Below are positions 7,703 to 28,306 of a stretch of 64,000 bases of DNA, piece by piece. Position numbers and translations under genes: made by a program. Numbering within the stretch: the stretch's first letter is position 1; the number at the start of each line of letters is the position of its first letter. The DNA comes from Oceanibacterium hippocampi (lineage in GTDB: Bacteria > Pseudomonadota > Alphaproteobacteria > Sneathiellales > Sneathiellaceae), in NCBI RefSeq assembly GCF_900172325.1, contig NZ_FWFR01000001.1, forward strand, positions 1,752,335 through 1,816,334. The letters run 5' to 3'. The notes under the pieces are model-generated. The model had not been told where the DNA came from. It saw nothing but the letters and a program-made list of their open reading frames with translations, and searched no databases.

Positions 7703-8233
7703 ATGGCCGCACGCTGGTATATCGTTCACGTCTACTCCGGCTTCGAGAAGAAGGTGGCGCAGTCGATCCGCGAACAGTCGGTGTCGAAGGGCATGGCGTC
7801 GCTGTTCGAGGAGGTCCTGGTCCCGGTCGAGGAAGTCGTCGAGATGCGCCGCGGCCAGAAGGTCAATGCCGAGCGCAAGTTCTTCCCGGGCTACGTGATG
7901 GTCAAGATGGACCTGACCGACGAGAGCTATCACCTGGTCAAGAACACGGCGAAGGTGACCGGCTTCCTTGGAACCGGCAACAAGCCGATGGCGATTTCCG
8001 AGAAGGAAGCCGCCCAGGTCGTGCGCCAGGTGCAGGAGGGCATCGAGCGCCCGAAGCCGTCCGTCACCTTCGAGGTCGGCGAGCAGGTCCGGGTCAGCGA
8101 CGGTCCCTTCACCTCCTTCAACGGTTACGTCGAGGAGGTCGACGAGGAACGGGCGCGGCTCAAGGTCTCGGTGTCGATCTTCGGCCGGGCGACCCCGGTC
8201 GAACTGGAATATTCGCAGGTCGAGAAGACCTGA
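7703..8233 (+). CDS. nusG: Transcription termination/antitermination factor NusG
   Basis: This 176-residue protein has the NGN domain (begins A-A-R-W-Y-I-V-H-V-Y-S-G) and a C-terminal KOW domain (about residues 125-176). It binds RNA polymerase and links it to Rho or to ribosomal protein S10. The length is typical. The ATG at 7703 is five bases after the secE stop; the open frame extends upstream into secE, but that part overlaps SecE coding sequence. The order secE-nusG-rplK is the standard bacterial arrangement. Confidence 0.98.
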   Translation: MAARWYIVHVYSGFEKKVAQSIREQSVSKGMASLFEEVLVPVEEVVEMRRGQKVNAERKFFPGYVMVKMDLTDESYHLVKNTAKVTGFLGTGNKPMAISEKEAAQVVRQVQEGIERPKPSVTFEVGEQVRVSDGPFTSFNGYVEEVDEERARLKVSVSIFGRATPVELEYSQVEKT

Positions 8234-8342
8234 GAGACTGAATACGCCGCCGGTGGCGGTGTCGCGCGTGGGAGGCTCGCCATGGCCGCACCACGCATTC
8301 TTCGACAGGGCCGGATGATCCGGCGGGCAAGAGGAAGCAGGA

Positions 8343-8771
8343 ATGGCAAAGAAGATTTCCGGCTATATCAAGCTGCAAGTGCCGGCAGGCAAGGCGAACC
8401 CGTCGCCGCCGATCGGCCCGGCGCTCGGCCAGAACGGCGTCAACATCATGGAGTTCTGCAAGGCGTTCAACGCCCAGACGCAGAACATGGAGCCCGGCAT
8501 CCCGCTGCCGACGGTGATCACCGTCTACGGCGACCGCTCGTTCTCGTTCGTCACCAAGACCCCGCCGGCGACCTACTTCCTGAAGAAGGCGGCGAACCTG
8601 CCCAAGGGCGGGGCGACGCCGGGTCGCGCGGAAGCCGGTTCGGTCACGATCGACCAGGTGCGCGAGATCGCCGAGGCGAAGATGGCCGATCTGAACGCGT
8701 TCGACATCGACGCGGCGATCGAGATCATCAAGGGCTCGGCCCGTTCCATGGGCCTGAAGGTGGTGGGTTAA
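8343..8771 (+). CDS. rplK: 50S ribosomal protein L11
   Basis: This 142-residue protein is the standard-length L11, part of the GTPase-associated centre and the thiostrepton site on 23S rRNA. The N-terminal domain shows the conserved [20 protein letters not shown] run. The C-terminal rRNA-binding domain ends with A-R-S-M-G-L-K. AGGAAGCAGGA precedes the start. It follows nusG by 109 bases and is four bases from rplA. In many bacteria L1 represses this pair by binding their message. Confidence 0.98.
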   Translation: MAKKISGYIKLQVPAGKANPSPPIGPALGQNGVNIMEFCKAFNAQTQNMEPGIPLPTVITVYGDRSFSFVTKTPPATYFLKKAANLPKGGATPGRAEAGSVTIDQVREIAEAKMADLNAFDIDAAIEIIKGSARSMGLKVVG

Positions 8772-8775
8772 GATC

Positions 8776-9474
8776 ATGGCAAAGCTAGCGAAGCGCATTA
8801 AGGCCAACCGCGACCTGGTCGACCCCGACAAGCATTACGGGCTCGACGAGGCGATCAAGCTGGTCAAGCAGGCAGCCCCCGCCCGGTTCGACGAGACCGT
8901 CGAGCTGGCGCTGAATCTCGGTGTCGATCCGCGCCACGCCGACCAGATGGTGCGCGGTGTGATCCGCCTGCCGAAGGGCACGGGCAAGTCGGTTCGCGTC
9001 GCCGTGTTTGCCCGTGGCGACAAGGCGGCCGAGGCCGAGGCGGCCGGTGCCGACCTGGTCGGCGCCGAGGATCTGGCGGAGAAGGTGCAGAACGGCGAGA
9101 TCGATTTCGACCGCTGCATCGCGACCCCGGACATGATGGCCGTCGTCGGCCGGCTCGGCAAGGTGCTCGGCCCGCGCGGCCTGATGCCGAACCCGAAGCT
9201 CGGCACGGTGACCCCGAACGTCAAGCAGGCGATCGAGGATGCCAAGGGCGGCCAGATCGAGTTCCGCGTCGAGAAGGCCGGCATCATCCATGCCGGCGTC
9301 GGCAAGGTCAGCTTCAGCGAGGCCGACCTGACGGAGAACGTCCGCGCCTTCGTGGACGCGGTCGTCCGGGCCCGCCCGAGCGGCGCCAAGGGTACCTATC
9401 TGAACAAGGTCGCCATCTCCTCGACGATGGGACCGGGAATCAGGATCGCGGTCGCCAGCCTTTCGGCCGGCTGA
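8776..9474 (+). CDS. rplA: 50S ribosomal protein L1
   Basis: This 232-residue protein is a full-length L1, the two-domain protein of the ribosomal E-site stalk and the known repressor of the rplK-rplA message. The conserved P-R-G-L-M-P-N-P-K-x-G-T-V-T run is present in the second half, as is the C-terminal T-M-G-P-G-I-R-I. It starts four bases after the rplK stop. A 287-base gap follows before rplJ, consistent with a separate leader for the rplJL-rpoBC part. Confidence 0.98.
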   Translation: MAKLAKRIKANRDLVDPDKHYGLDEAIKLVKQAAPARFDETVELALNLGVDPRHADQMVRGVIRLPKGTGKSVRVAVFARGDKAAEAEAAGADLVGAEDLAEKVQNGEIDFDRCIATPDMMAVVGRLGKVLGPRGLMPNPKLGTVTPNVKQAIEDAKGGQIEFRVEKAGIIHAGVGKVSFSEADLTENVRAFVDAVVRARPSGAKGTYLNKVAISSTMGPGIRIAVASLSAG

Positions 9475-9761
9475 TCGTCAAGAGTTGCCGGTGCCGTTCG
9501 CGGCGCCGGTTGGAGGACCGGTTTCGGCCGGTCGTCCGTCCTGTCCGAGACTGCAGGTGCCGCCGGTGCAGGCCGGTGGCTTAATGGGGGCTTCGGCCGC
9601 TGCCTGGATAGACGGGGTCACAAGGATATTCTGTCGGGTCCGCCGACAGGGTTCCGCATTGGGCCCGTGGACAGGTTTCGCCGGTCCGGATTCGTCCGGG
9701 CCATTGTCAACGGGCTGCAAGGGGCTTCCCGCCCCGAGCGGACCAAGTGTGGAGACGAGCA
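9475..9761 (+). promoter_or_regulatory. Leader region of rplJL (probable L10-(L12)4 autoregulatory leader)
   Basis: This 287-base stretch between rplA and rplJ contains no gene. It is rich in short hairpins, such as GACCGG (9516-9521) with CCGGTC (9528-9533). In most bacteria the message region just before rplJ folds into a leader bound by the L10-L12 complex, which represses translation. Position and length fit. I cannot confirm the specific kink-turn structure by eye. Confidence 0.5.
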
Positions 9762-10280
9762 GTGAACCGAGATCAGAAAGCGGATTGGGTCCGTTCGCTG
9801 AACGCGGTCTTCGAGCAGACTGCCGCCGTCGTGGTTACCCACTACAGCGGCATGACCGTGGCGGAGGTCAATGACCTCCGGCGCGAAATGCGGAAGGCCG
9901 GCGCCCAGTTCAAAGTTACCAAGAATCGGCTCACCCGGCTCGCTCTCGACGGCACGCCCTATCAAGGCATGGAAGATCTCTTCAAGGGTCCGACCGCGAT
10001 CGCCTATTCGGACGATCCCGTGTCGGCCTCCAAGGTGGCGGTCGCCTATGCCAAGAAGAACGAAAGGCTCGTCATTCTCGGCGGTGCCATGGGGGCAACG
10101 AAGCTCGACGCCGAAGGCGTCAAGCAGCTTGCCACCATGCCCTCGCTGGACGAGCTCCGCGGCAAGATTGTCGGCCTCCTGCAGGCGCCGGCGACCAAGC
10201 TCGCCGGTGTCATCCAGGCGCCGGCCAGCCAGCTTGCCCGGGTTATCGACGCGCGTGCCAAACAGAGCGAGGCGGCCTGA
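9762..10280 (+). CDS. rplJ: 50S ribosomal protein L10
   Basis: This 172-residue protein anchors the L7/L12 dimers on the ribosomal stalk. It begins at GTG 9762 (V/M-N-R-D-Q-K-A-D-W-V), supported by GGAGA at 9751-9755; the frame continues 15 bases upstream but without a better ribosome site. The globular rRNA-binding N-terminal domain is conserved (V-V-V-T-H-Y-S-G-M-T). The C-terminal helix that holds L12 dimers is present (after L-L-Q-A-P-A-T-K). It is followed by rplL 43 bases later. Confidence 0.97.
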   Translation: MNRDQKADWVRSLNAVFEQTAAVVVTHYSGMTVAEVNDLRREMRKAGAQFKVTKNRLTRLALDGTPYQGMEDLFKGPTAIAYSDDPVSASKVAVAYAKKNERLVILGGAMGATKLDAEGVKQLATMPSLDELRGKIVGLLQAPATKLAGVIQAPASQLARVIDARAKQSEAA

Positions 10281-10323
10281 AGCCGTCCTCGTCAACGACC
10301 TACCGATTTAGGAGACCTGAAAA

Positions 10324-10707
10324 ATGGCGGATCTGGAAAAAATTGCAGAGGATCTTTCCTCTCTGACGGTTCTCGAGGCGGCCGAGCTGGCCAAGATCCT
10401 CGAGGAGAAGTGGGGCGTTTCCGCAGCGGCGCCGGTCGCCGTGGCGGCGGCGCCGGGCGCGGCCGCCGGTGGCGAAGCCGCGGCTGCCGAGGAGCAGACG
10501 GAATTCAACGTCATCCTCGCCTCCGTTGGTGACAAGAAGATCAACGTGATCAAGGAAGTCCGGGCGATCACCGGGCTTGGCCTCAAGGAGGCCAAGGATC
10601 TCGTCGAGGCCGCGCCGAAGGAAGTCAAGGAAGGCGTGAGCAAGGACGAGGCCGCCAAGATCAAGGCGCAACTGGAAGAAGCTGGCGCGACCGTCGAAGT
10701 GAAGTAG
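10324..10707 (+). CDS. rplL: 50S ribosomal protein L7/L12
   Basis: This 127-residue acidic stalk protein recruits translational GTPases. It has the N-terminal dimerisation helices, an Ala/Gly-rich hinge at about residues 36-58, and the conserved C-terminal domain (E-F-N-V-I-L through V-E-V-K). A strong site, AGGAGA, lies upstream. Four copies per ribosome are needed, so translation is expected to exceed that of its neighbours. A stable hairpin 43 bases after the stop separates it from rpoB. Confidence 0.98.
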   Translation: MADLEKIAEDLSSLTVLEAAELAKILEEKWGVSAAAPVAVAAAPGAAAGGEAAAAEEQTEFNVILASVGDKKINVIKEVRAITGLGLKEAKDLVEAAPKEVKEGVSKDEAAKIKAQLEEAGATVEVK

Positions 10708-10750
10708 TGACGGCCTGTGCGGGACTTCAATCCAGTCTCGAATGGTATCC

Positions 10751-10778
10751 GGGGAGAGCGGTTTCGGCCGCTTTCCCC
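10751..10778 (+). promoter_or_regulatory. Hairpin in the rplL-rpoB spacer (processing or attenuation site)
   Basis: GGGGAGAGCGG (10751-10761) pairs with CCGCTTTCCCC (10768-10778) over 11 pairs with one G-U, with loop TTTCGG. No T run follows. In E. coli the equivalent spacer contains an attenuator and an RNase III site that lower rpoBC expression relative to rplL. This hairpin is a good candidate for that role. Confidence 0.55.
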
Positions 10779-10973
10779 GATGCTGCCTTGCGATGGGGCT
10801 CCATCGCGACGTTCGCCGGGACGCAATCCGGGGTCGCGCCACGACCTTAAGCGCGGGCAAGAGATTTTCGGGCGCCGGGGCTTGTTCCCGGGCGCTCGCG
10901 ACGGCGTTAACTTGTCGGGGGTTCCGCTGCGCATCGGCGCGCGGGACCACGCCGTACCGACTGTAGGACGGGG

Positions 10974-15080
<4,107 letters not shown>

Positions 15081-15155
15081 GCGATCCGGCGCGGGCAGCG
15101 ACTGCCCGCGCCGTCGTCGCGACGTTTCTTTTCTCGTGCTCCCGGCGGCAACTGA

Positions 15156-19385
<4,230 letters not shown>

Positions 19386-19434
19386 TACCCGGTCGGCCCG
19401 TCGTATCGGCGGGCCGGGCGGAGGAATCGGGGAA

Positions 19435-19465
19435 GGCGGCTGCGCGCGAGCGTGGCCGCCTTTTT
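19435..19465 (+). terminator. Rho-independent terminator of the rpoBC operon
   Basis: GGCGGC (19435-19440) pairs with GCCGCC (19455-19460), with a further CGC/GCG pairing inside, followed by TTTTT (19461-19465). It lies 50 bases after the rpoC stop codon. Confidence 0.8.
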
Positions 19466-19642
19466 CCGTTTCCGGGCGGAAAGGGGCACGGAAACCCTCC
19501 ATCGTTGCCTGGCGACGGCTCCAGGGCCTCGTGTGCAGCGCAACATCCGCTCTCCGGCTGGCCCTTCGGGTTGCCGGAAATTGCTTGGAAACCGGGCCCT
19601 GGGGCGGCCTGGAGGGGCGCGGAAAAAGGCCCCCTTTTCCTC

Positions 19643-19671
19643 TTGACGGTCCCGGGGTGCGGTCATAGTAT
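19643..19671 (+). promoter_or_regulatory. Sigma-70-type promoter of the str/S10 ribosomal operon
   Basis: TTGACG (19643-19648), a 17-base spacer and TAGTAT (19666-19671) form a good housekeeping promoter. It would start transcription near 19678, about 180 bases before rpsL. It probably drives much of the rpsL-to-adk run. Confidence 0.75.
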
Positions 19672-19777
19672 GCGCGCCTCGTAACGGCGCTGGCGGTAGA
19701 CGTTCGTTCTAGACGCGGTGCCCTGAGACGTAAGGACAAATTGACACCTTAGGCCTTTCGAGTGGGCGCAAAGCACT

Positions 19778-19811
19778 CGACAGCGAGCAGGTTCGCCCAT
19801 GCTCGCTGTCG
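19778..19811 (+). promoter_or_regulatory. Perfect 12-bp hairpin in the rpsL leader
   Basis: CGACAGCGAGCA (19778-19789) is followed by ten loop bases and its exact complement TGCTCGCTGTCG (19800-19811). There is no T tract, so it is not a simple terminator. It ends 46 bases before the rpsL start. Leader structures before rpsL are known in some bacterial groups as candidate ribosomal-protein binding sites; whether this belongs to one of them I cannot say. Confidence 0.6.
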
Positions 19812-19857
19812 TCGTATTTGTAGCTCCGACGGTCTTTGGATTGGACAGGACGCACGA

Positions 19858-20229
19858 ATGCCGACGATCAACCAGCTGATCCGCAAGCCGCGTAAGAAGC
19901 CCGTGGCGCGTAACAAGGTGCCGGCCATGGAGGCCTGCCCGCAGAAGCGCGGTGTTTGCACGCGCGTCTACACGACCACCCCGAAGAAGCCGAACTCGGC
20001 GCTGCGTAAGGTTGCGCGTATCCGCCTGACCAACGGTTTCGAGGTGACGAGCTACATTCCCGGCGAAGGCCACAATCTGCAGGAGCACTCGGTGGTCCTG
20101 ATCCGCGGCGGTCGCGTCAAGGATCTTCCCGGCGTGCGTTATCACATTATCCGCGGCGTTCTCGACACCCAGGGTGTCGGCGATCGTCGCCAGCGTCGTT
20201 CGAAATACGGCGCCAAGCGGCCGAAGTAA
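19858..20229 (+). CDS. rpsL: 30S ribosomal protein S12
   Basis: This 123-residue decoding-centre protein has the conserved [12 protein letters not shown] at about 40-51 and [10 protein letters not shown] near 88. The lysines linked to streptomycin resistance are wild type. The ATG at 19858 gives the canonical P-T-I-N-Q-L-I-R-K beginning; the longer open frame upstream runs through the leader hairpin and is not coding. rpsG follows in 12 bases. Confidence 0.98.
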   Translation: MPTINQLIRKPRKKPVARNKVPAMEACPQKRGVCTRVYTTTPKKPNSALRKVARIRLTNGFEVTSYIPGEGHNLQEHSVVLIRGGRVKDLPGVRYHIIRGVLDTQGVGDRRQRRSKYGAKRPK

Positions 20230-20241
20230 GGAGATAACGGT

Positions 20242-20712
20242 ATGTCCCGCCGACACGCAGCTGAGAAGCGCGACGTCCTGCCCGACGCCAAGTTTCACGA
20301 CATCATCGTGACCAAGTTCATGAACTCGCTGATGTACGCCGGCCGCAAGGCGACGGCGGAGACGATCGTCTATGGCGCGTTCGACCGCATCCAGGAGAAG
20401 ACCGGGCAGACCCCGCTCGACGTCTTCCACGAGGCGCTGACCAATGTCACGCCCGACATCGAGGTGCGGTCCCGCCGGGTCGGCGGCGCCACCTACCAGG
20501 TGCCGGTCGAGGTGCGCACGGTGCGCGGTCAGGCCCTGGCGATTCGCTGGCTGATTTCCTGCGCCCGTTCGCGGTCCGAGCGGACCATGGTCGATCGTCT
20601 GAGCGGTGAGTTGCTCGATGCCGCAAACAAGCGCGGCGCGGCGGTCAAGAAGCGGGAAGACACGCACCGGATGGCTGAAGCCAACCGCGCCTTCTCGCAT
20701 TACCGCTGGTAG
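20242..20712 (+). CDS. rpsG: 30S ribosomal protein S7
   Basis: This 156-residue protein nucleates assembly of the 30S head and binds the 3' major domain of 16S rRNA. It starts S-R-R-H-A-A-E-K-R, shows the conserved [19 protein letters not shown] run, and ends with a helix typical of the longer S7 form (N-R-A-F-S-H-Y-R-W). AAGGAG lies before the start. In E. coli S7 represses the str operon; a comparable feedback site cannot be identified here. Confidence 0.98.
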   Translation: MSRRHAAEKRDVLPDAKFHDIIVTKFMNSLMYAGRKATAETIVYGAFDRIQEKTGQTPLDVFHEALTNVTPDIEVRSRRVGGATYQVPVEVRTVRGQALAIRWLISCARSRSERTMVDRLSGELLDAANKRGAAVKKREDTHRMAEANRAFSHYRW

Positions 20713-20737
20713 GACGCAGGGCGGAAGGATTCAGGCA

Positions 20738-22813
<2,076 letters not shown>

Positions 22814-22852
22814 GGCGGCTGGCGCTCAATAGAGAAATACGGAGCAGGACAA

Positions 22853-24043
<1,191 letters not shown>

Positions 24044-24054
24044 GGAAGCAAACG

Positions 24055-24076
24055 GGGTCCGCCCTTCGGCGGGCCC
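24055..24076 (+). promoter_or_regulatory. Hairpin between tuf and rpsJ (S10 leader candidate)
   Basis: GGGTCCGCC (24055-24063) pairs with GGCGGGCCC (24068-24076) over nine pairs including one G-U, closed by loop CTTC. It ends 18 bases before rpsJ, so it could limit access to the rpsJ start or act as an RNA-processing signal. It is not followed by T residues. In E. coli, L4 regulates S10 through a leader, but this spacer is too short to hold that complete structure. Confidence 0.45.
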
Positions 24077-24094
24077 GTTCCGGAGTTACAGGTT

Positions 24095-24412
24095 ATGGAC
24101 AACCAAAACATCCGCATCCGGCTCAAGGCATACGATCATCGTGTCCTTGACCAGTCTGCGCGGGAGATCCTGAACACCGCGAAGCGCACGGGCGCTCAGG
24201 TGCGTGGGCCGATTCCGCTGCCGACGCGCATCGAGAAGTTCACTGTGCTCCGCGGCCCGCACATCGACAAGAAGTCACGTGAGCAGTTTGAAATCCGCAC
24301 CCACAAGCGTCTGCTCGACATCGTCGAGCCGACCCCGCAGACGGTAGACGCGCTGATGAAGCTCGATCTTGCCGCCGGTGTGGATGTGGCGATCAAACTC
24401 CTGGGAGATTGA
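24095..24412 (+). CDS. rpsJ: 30S ribosomal protein S10 (NusE)
   Basis: This 105-residue protein is an assembly component of the 30S head and, as NusE, the partner of NusG and NusB in antitermination. It has the family start [13 protein letters not shown] and the conserved G-P-I-P-L-P-T-R region. The rRNA-contacting loop reads [12 protein letters not shown]. It opens the S10 operon and is followed by rplC with only two bases between. Confidence 0.98.
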   Translation: MDNQNIRIRLKAYDHRVLDQSAREILNTAKRTGAQVRGPIPLPTRIEKFTVLRGPHIDKKSREQFEIRTHKRLLDIVEPTPQTVDALMKLDLAAGVDVAIKLLGD

Positions 24413-24414
24413 TC

Positions 24415-25173
24415 ATGCGTTGCGGTCTCATTGCACAGAAACGGGGCATGACGCGCGTCTTCGGTGAAGACGGGCAGCATATCCCGGTTACGGTCCTGCA
24501 GGTCGAGAACTGCCAGGTCGTCGCGCATCGCGTCGCCGACCGGCACGGCTACAATGCCATGCAGATCGGCGTCGGCACGGTCAAGGTGAAGAATCTGACC
24601 GCCGCGCAGCGCGGGCATTTCGCCGCGGCCAAGGTCGAGCCGAAGCGTCGGCTTGCCGAGTTCCGCGTCGCCGATGACGGTTTCGTCGATGTCGGCAGCG
24701 AGATCACGGTCGAGCATTTCGTGCCGGGACAACGGATCGACGTCGTCGGCACGAGCATCGGCAAGGGCTTCGCCGGTGCCATGAAGCGGCACAACTTCGG
24801 CGGTCTCCGTGCCTCGCACGGCGTTTCGATCTCGCACCGCAGCCACGGTTCGACCGGTCAGTGCCAGGACCCGGGCCGTGTCTTCAAGGGCAAGAAGATG
24901 GCGGGTCATCTCGGCGCGCGCCGGGTGACGATCCAGAATCTGGAAGTGGTCGGTACGGATCTTTCCCGCGGCCTGATCCTCGTCCGCGGCGCCGTTCCGG
25001 GCGCCGACGAGGGCTGGGTGCTGGTCTCCGATGCCGTCAAGCGTCCGGCGAAGATGGAGCTTCCCTATCCGGCCGCCATTCGCGCCGCCGCGAACGAGGC
25101 TCCGGCCGCCGCCGAGGCGACCGAGGCAGAAGCTGGCGCGGCCGGCGACGCCACCACCGGTGAGTCGGAGTAA
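24415..25173 (+). CDS. rplC: 50S ribosomal protein L3
   Basis: This 252-residue protein is longer than E. coli L3 (209). The body is complete, with the peptidyl-transferase-reaching loop ([21 protein letters not shown]). The extra residues form an Ala/Glu-rich C-terminal tail of about 30 residues after Y-P-A-A-I-R. Such disordered acidic tails occur on L3 of some alphaproteobacteria. The start at ATG 24415 is preferred over TTG 24409. rplD starts within six bases of its stop. Confidence 0.97.
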   Translation: MRCGLIAQKRGMTRVFGEDGQHIPVTVLQVENCQVVAHRVADRHGYNAMQIGVGTVKVKNLTAAQRGHFAAAKVEPKRRLAEFRVADDGFVDVGSEITVEHFVPGQRIDVVGTSIGKGFAGAMKRHNFGGLRASHGVSISHRSHGSTGQCQDPGRVFKGKKMAGHLGARRVTIQNLEVVGTDLSRGLILVRGAVPGADEGWVLVSDAVKRPAKMELPYPAAIRAAANEAPAAAEATEAEAGAAGDATTGESE

Positions 25174-25178
25174 GCATG

Positions 25179-25799
25179 ATGCAGACAAACGTCATCACCC
25201 TTGAGAACAAGGCGGCGGGCACGCTCGACCTGGCGGACGAGATCTTCGGTCTCGATCCCCGGGCCGACATCCTGCACCGCATGGTGCAGTATCAGCTCGC
25301 CAAGCGACGCGCCGGCACGCACAAGGTCAAGAACGTCTCGGAGGTCGCCGGTTCCGGTGCCAAGCCTTTCCGCCAGAAGGGCACCGGCCGCGCCCGCCAG
25401 GGTCAGCGCCGCGCCCATATCCGCTACGGCGGCGCGACCATGCACGGCCCGACGCCGCGCTCGCACGCCATTGGTCTCAACAAGAAGGTCCGCAAGCTGG
25501 CGCTCAAGAACGCGCTGTCGGCCCGCCAGAAGGAAGGCAAGCTGATCGTTCTCGACAGCACCGACCTCGGCGATGCCAAGACGCGGAACCTTGCCGGCCG
25601 GTTCGCCGAACTCGGCTGGACCTCGGTGCTGATCATTGACGGCCAGGCGGTGAACGAGAATTTCGCCCAGGCCGCCCGCAACCTGCCGAGGGTCGACGTG
25701 CTGCCGCAGCAGGGTGCCAACGTGTACGACATCCTGCGCCATGAGACGCTGGTCCTCACCAAGGCCGCCGTCGAGGGACTGGAGGCCCGACTGAAATGA
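25179..25799 (+). CDS. rplD: 50S ribosomal protein L4
   Basis: This protein of about 206 residues has an extended loop reaching the exit tunnel ([15 protein letters not shown]). In E. coli L4 also represses the S10 operon. Two adjacent ATGs (25176 and 25179) are possible starts; I give the second, and the choice changes one residue. Its stop overlaps the rplW start by three bases (ATGA), so translation is coupled. Confidence 0.97.
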   Translation: MQTNVITLENKAAGTLDLADEIFGLDPRADILHRMVQYQLAKRRAGTHKVKNVSEVAGSGAKPFRQKGTGRARQGQRRAHIRYGGATMHGPTPRSHAIGLNKKVRKLALKNALSARQKEGKLIVLDSTDLGDAKTRNLAGRFAELGWTSVLIIDGQAVNENFAQAARNLPRVDVLPQQGANVYDILRHETLVLTKAAVEGLEARLK

Positions 25800-26089
25800 A
25801 GCCGGAATCGATTTACGACGTCATTCTGGGCCCGGTGATCACCGAAAAGGCGACACTCGGTTCCGAGCATAGCCAGGTTACCTTCCGGGTCGCTCTCGAC
25901 GCCAGCAAGCCGCAGATCAAGAACGCCGTCGAGAAGCTCTTCGACGTCAAGGTCACCGGTGTCAACACGCTGCGCGTGAAGGGCAAGACCAAGCGCTTCC
26001 GCGGCCATCCGGGCCGTCGTTCCGACTGGAAGAAGGCCATGGTCACGCTCGCCGACGGGCAGAACATCGACGTTGCGACGGGGATCTGA
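25796..26089 (+). CDS. rplW: 50S ribosomal protein L23
   Basis: This 97-residue protein sits at the tunnel exit and docks trigger factor and SRP. It has the conserved P-V-I-T-E-K-A-T start region, the V-E-K-L-F-D-V-K-V helix and the basic loop [20 protein letters not shown]. The start codon overlaps the rplD stop in an ATGA. rplB begins two bases after its own stop. Confidence 0.98.
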   Translation: MKPESIYDVILGPVITEKATLGSEHSQVTFRVALDASKPQIKNAVEKLFDVKVTGVNTLRVKGKTKRFRGHPGRRSDWKKAMVTLADGQNIDVATGI

Positions 26090-26091
26090 TC

Positions 26092-26925
26092 ATGGCACTC
26101 AAGACATTCCGCCCGACGACGCCGTCCCAGCGCAACCTGGTGCTGGTCGACCGCTCGGGCCTCTTCAAGGGCAAGCCCGTCAAGTCGCTGACGGAAGGGC
26201 TGAGCAAGAACGGCGGCCGCAACAACACCGGGCGGATCACCGCGCGGCGTCTTGGCGGCGGCCACAAGCGGGCCTATCGCCTGGTCGACTTCCGGCGTCG
26301 GAAATGGGACGTCGTTGGCACCGTCGAGCGGCTTGAATACGATCCGAACCGGTCCGCCTTCATCGCGCTGGTGCGCTATGAGGACGACGAGCTCGCCTAC
26401 ATCCTGGCGCCGCAGCGCCTGAATGTCGGCGATACCGTGATCGCCGGCGACAAGGTCGACATCAAGCCGGGCAACGCGATGCCGCTGAAGAACATCCCGG
26501 TCGGCACCGTGATCCACAATGTCGAGCTCAAGGCCGGCAAGGGCGGCCAGATGGCCCGCGCCGCCGGCACCTATGTGCAGCTGATCGGCAAGGACTCCGG
26601 TTATGCCCAGCTTCGCCTCTCCTCGGGCGAGCAGCGGATGGTGCGTGGCGAGTGCATGGCGACGATTGGCGCCGTGTCGAACCCGGACCAGCAGAACGTG
26701 AAGATCGGCAAGGCGGGCCGCAATCGCTGGCTCGGCAAGCGGCCGTCGGTTCGCGGCGTGGCGATGAACCCGGTCGATCACCCGCATGGCGGCGGCGAGG
26801 GCCGCACCTCGGGCGGTCGTCATCCGGTGACGCCGTGGGGCAAGCCGACGAAGGGTGCCCGGACGCGTGGCAAGAAGCCCTCGGACAAGCTCATCATGCG
26901 TCGCCGGACGCAGAAGCGGAAATAG
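26092..26925 (+). CDS. rplB: 50S ribosomal protein L2
   Basis: This 277-residue protein is one of the most conserved large-subunit proteins and supports the peptidyl transferase centre and subunit joining. Landmarks are [27 protein letters not shown], and the near-invariant [16 protein letters not shown] with the functional histidines. Length matches E. coli (273) closely. A standard ribosome-binding sequence precedes rpsS 15 bases downstream. Confidence 0.99.
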   Translation: MALKTFRPTTPSQRNLVLVDRSGLFKGKPVKSLTEGLSKNGGRNNTGRITARRLGGGHKRAYRLVDFRRRKWDVVGTVERLEYDPNRSAFIALVRYEDDELAYILAPQRLNVGDTVIAGDKVDIKPGNAMPLKNIPVGTVIHNVELKAGKGGQMARAAGTYVQLIGKDSGYAQLRLSSGEQRMVRGECMATIGAVSNPDQQNVKIGKAGRNRWLGKRPSVRGVAMNPVDHPHGGGEGRTSGGRHPVTPWGKPTKGARTRGKKPSDKLIMRRRTQKRK

Positions 26926-26940
26926 GTAAGGAGCGCGATC

Positions 26941-27219
26941 GTGGCTCGGTCAGTCTGGAAAGGCCCGTTCGTCGACGGGTACCTCTTGAAGAAGGCGGAT
27001 ACGGCGCGTTCGAGCGGCCGGAAGGAGGTCATCAAGACCTGGTCCCGGCGCTCGACGATCCTGCCGCAGTTCGTTGGCCTGACATTCGGTGTCTACAACG
27101 GCCAGAAGTTCATCCCGGTTCTCGTCAGCGAGGACATGGTGGGTCACAAGTTCGGTGAGTTCTCGCCGTCGCGGACCTATTACGGCCATGCCGCGGACAA
27201 GAAAGCGAGGAGGAAGTAA
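26941..27219 (+). CDS. rpsS: 30S ribosomal protein S19
   Basis: This 92-residue head protein forms a heterodimer with S13 near the A site. It starts at GTG 26941 ([11 protein letters not shown]), supported by AAGGAG upstream. The conserved run [14 protein letters not shown] and the tail [10 protein letters not shown] are intact. rplV begins two bases after the stop. Confidence 0.98.
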   Translation: MARSVWKGPFVDGYLLKKADTARSSGRKEVIKTWSRRSTILPQFVGLTFGVYNGQKFIPVLVSEDMVGHKFGEFSPSRTYYGHAADKKARRK

Positions 27220-27221
27220 TC

Positions 27222-27596
27222 ATGGGCAAGACTTCCGCCGAACGCAGGCTCGCCGACAACGAGGCGATGGCCAGCGGCCAGAACATCCGCGTCAGCCCGC
27301 GCAAGCTCAATCTCGTCGCGTCCCTGATCCGGGGCATGCCGGCAGAGAAGGCGCTGGCCGAACTGACCTTCTCGAAGCGTCGGATTTCGGACGACGTCAA
27401 GCAGATCCTGCAGTCGGCGATCGCCAATGCGGAGAACAACCACCAGCTCGACGTCGACCAGCTCTATGTCGCCGAGGCCTGGGTTGGCAAATCGCTGGTC
27501 ATGAAGCGCATGCAGCCGCGGGCGCGCGGCCGGGTCGGCCGGCGGGTGAAACCGTTCGCCAAGCTGACCCTGATCGTCCGCGAGCGGCAGGAGTAG
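27222..27596 (+). CDS. rplV: 50S ribosomal protein L22
   Basis: This 124-residue protein lines the exit tunnel, where its beta-hairpin narrows the passage used by macrolides and stalling peptides. The hairpin region [11 protein letters not shown] is intact, as is the helical core (S-P-R-K-L-N-L-V-A). An N-terminal extension of about ten residues precedes the core compared with E. coli. It is separated from rpsC by three bases. Confidence 0.98.
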   Translation: MGKTSAERRLADNEAMASGQNIRVSPRKLNLVASLIRGMPAEKALAELTFSKRRISDDVKQILQSAIANAENNHQLDVDQLYVAEAWVGKSLVMKRMQPRARGRVGRRVKPFAKLTLIVRERQE

Positions 27597-27599
27597 AAG

Positions 27600-28286
27600 A
27601 TGGGACATAAAGTCAATCCGATCGGCCTTCGGGTCGGGATCAACCGGACCTGGGATTCGCGCTGGTACGCCAACAAGCGCGAGTTCTCCCGGCTGCTGCA
27701 CGAGGATCTCCAGATCCGCTCCTTCCTCGAGAAGAAGCTGCAGCAGGCCGGCGTCAGCCGCATCGTCATCGAGCGGCCGGCGAAGAAGGCCCGGATCACG
27801 ATCCATTCCGCCCGCCCGGGCGTGGTGATCGGCAAGAAGGGTGCGGATATCGAGCGGTTGCGCCAGGAGATCGGCAAGCTGACCGATTCGGAGACCCACC
27901 TGAACATCGTCGAGATCCGCAAGCCCGAGATCGACGCGCGCCTGGTGGCCGAGAATATCGCCCAGCAGCTCAGCCGTCGTGTCGCCTTCCGGCGCGCGAT
28001 GAAGCGGGCCGTGCAGTCGGCGATGCGGCTTGGCGCCCAGGGGATCCGGATCAATTGCGGCGGTCGTCTCGGCGGCGCCGAGATCGCCCGGACCGAATGG
28101 TATCGCGAGGGCCGGGTGCCGCTGCACACGCTGCGCGCCGATATCGACTACGGCACCGCGACGGCCAAGACCGCCTATGGCGCCTGCGGCGTCAAGGTGT
28201 GGATCTTCAAGGGCGAGATTTTGGCGCATGACCCGATGGCGCACGAGAATCGCCTGACGGATCAGCAGAGCGGCCAGCGGAACTGA
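27600..28286 (+). CDS. rpsC: 30S ribosomal protein S3
   Basis: This 228-residue protein lies at the mRNA entry site and takes part in the helicase activity of the ribosome. It starts [13 protein letters not shown] and contains the KH RNA-binding motif V-I-G-K-K-G at about residues 77-82. The conserved [13 protein letters not shown] run is in the second half. The length fits the usual range (about 210-235). rplP follows in 20 bases. Confidence 0.98.
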   Translation: MGHKVNPIGLRVGINRTWDSRWYANKREFSRLLHEDLQIRSFLEKKLQQAGVSRIVIERPAKKARITIHSARPGVVIGKKGADIERLRQEIGKLTDSETHLNIVEIRKPEIDARLVAENIAQQLSRRVAFRRAMKRAVQSAMRLGAQGIRINCGGRLGGAEIARTEWYREGRVPLHTLRADIDYGTATAKTAYGACGVKVWIFKGEILAHDPMAHENRLTDQQSGQRN

Positions 28287-28306
28287 CGGGGCCAGGGGAG
28301 TAGACG

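Larger units (their letters stand above)
19386..19857. other. Intergenic region between rpoC and rpsL (terminator, promoter and leader)
   Basis: This is the largest gene-free stretch in the window. It holds a GC hairpin just after rpoC (CGGCCCG near 19394 with CGGGCCG near 19410), a terminator at 19435-19465, the rpsL promoter at 19643-19671 and a leader with a perfect hairpin at 19778-19811. In 19466-19640 I see no convincing gene or repeat. Confidence 0.6.
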
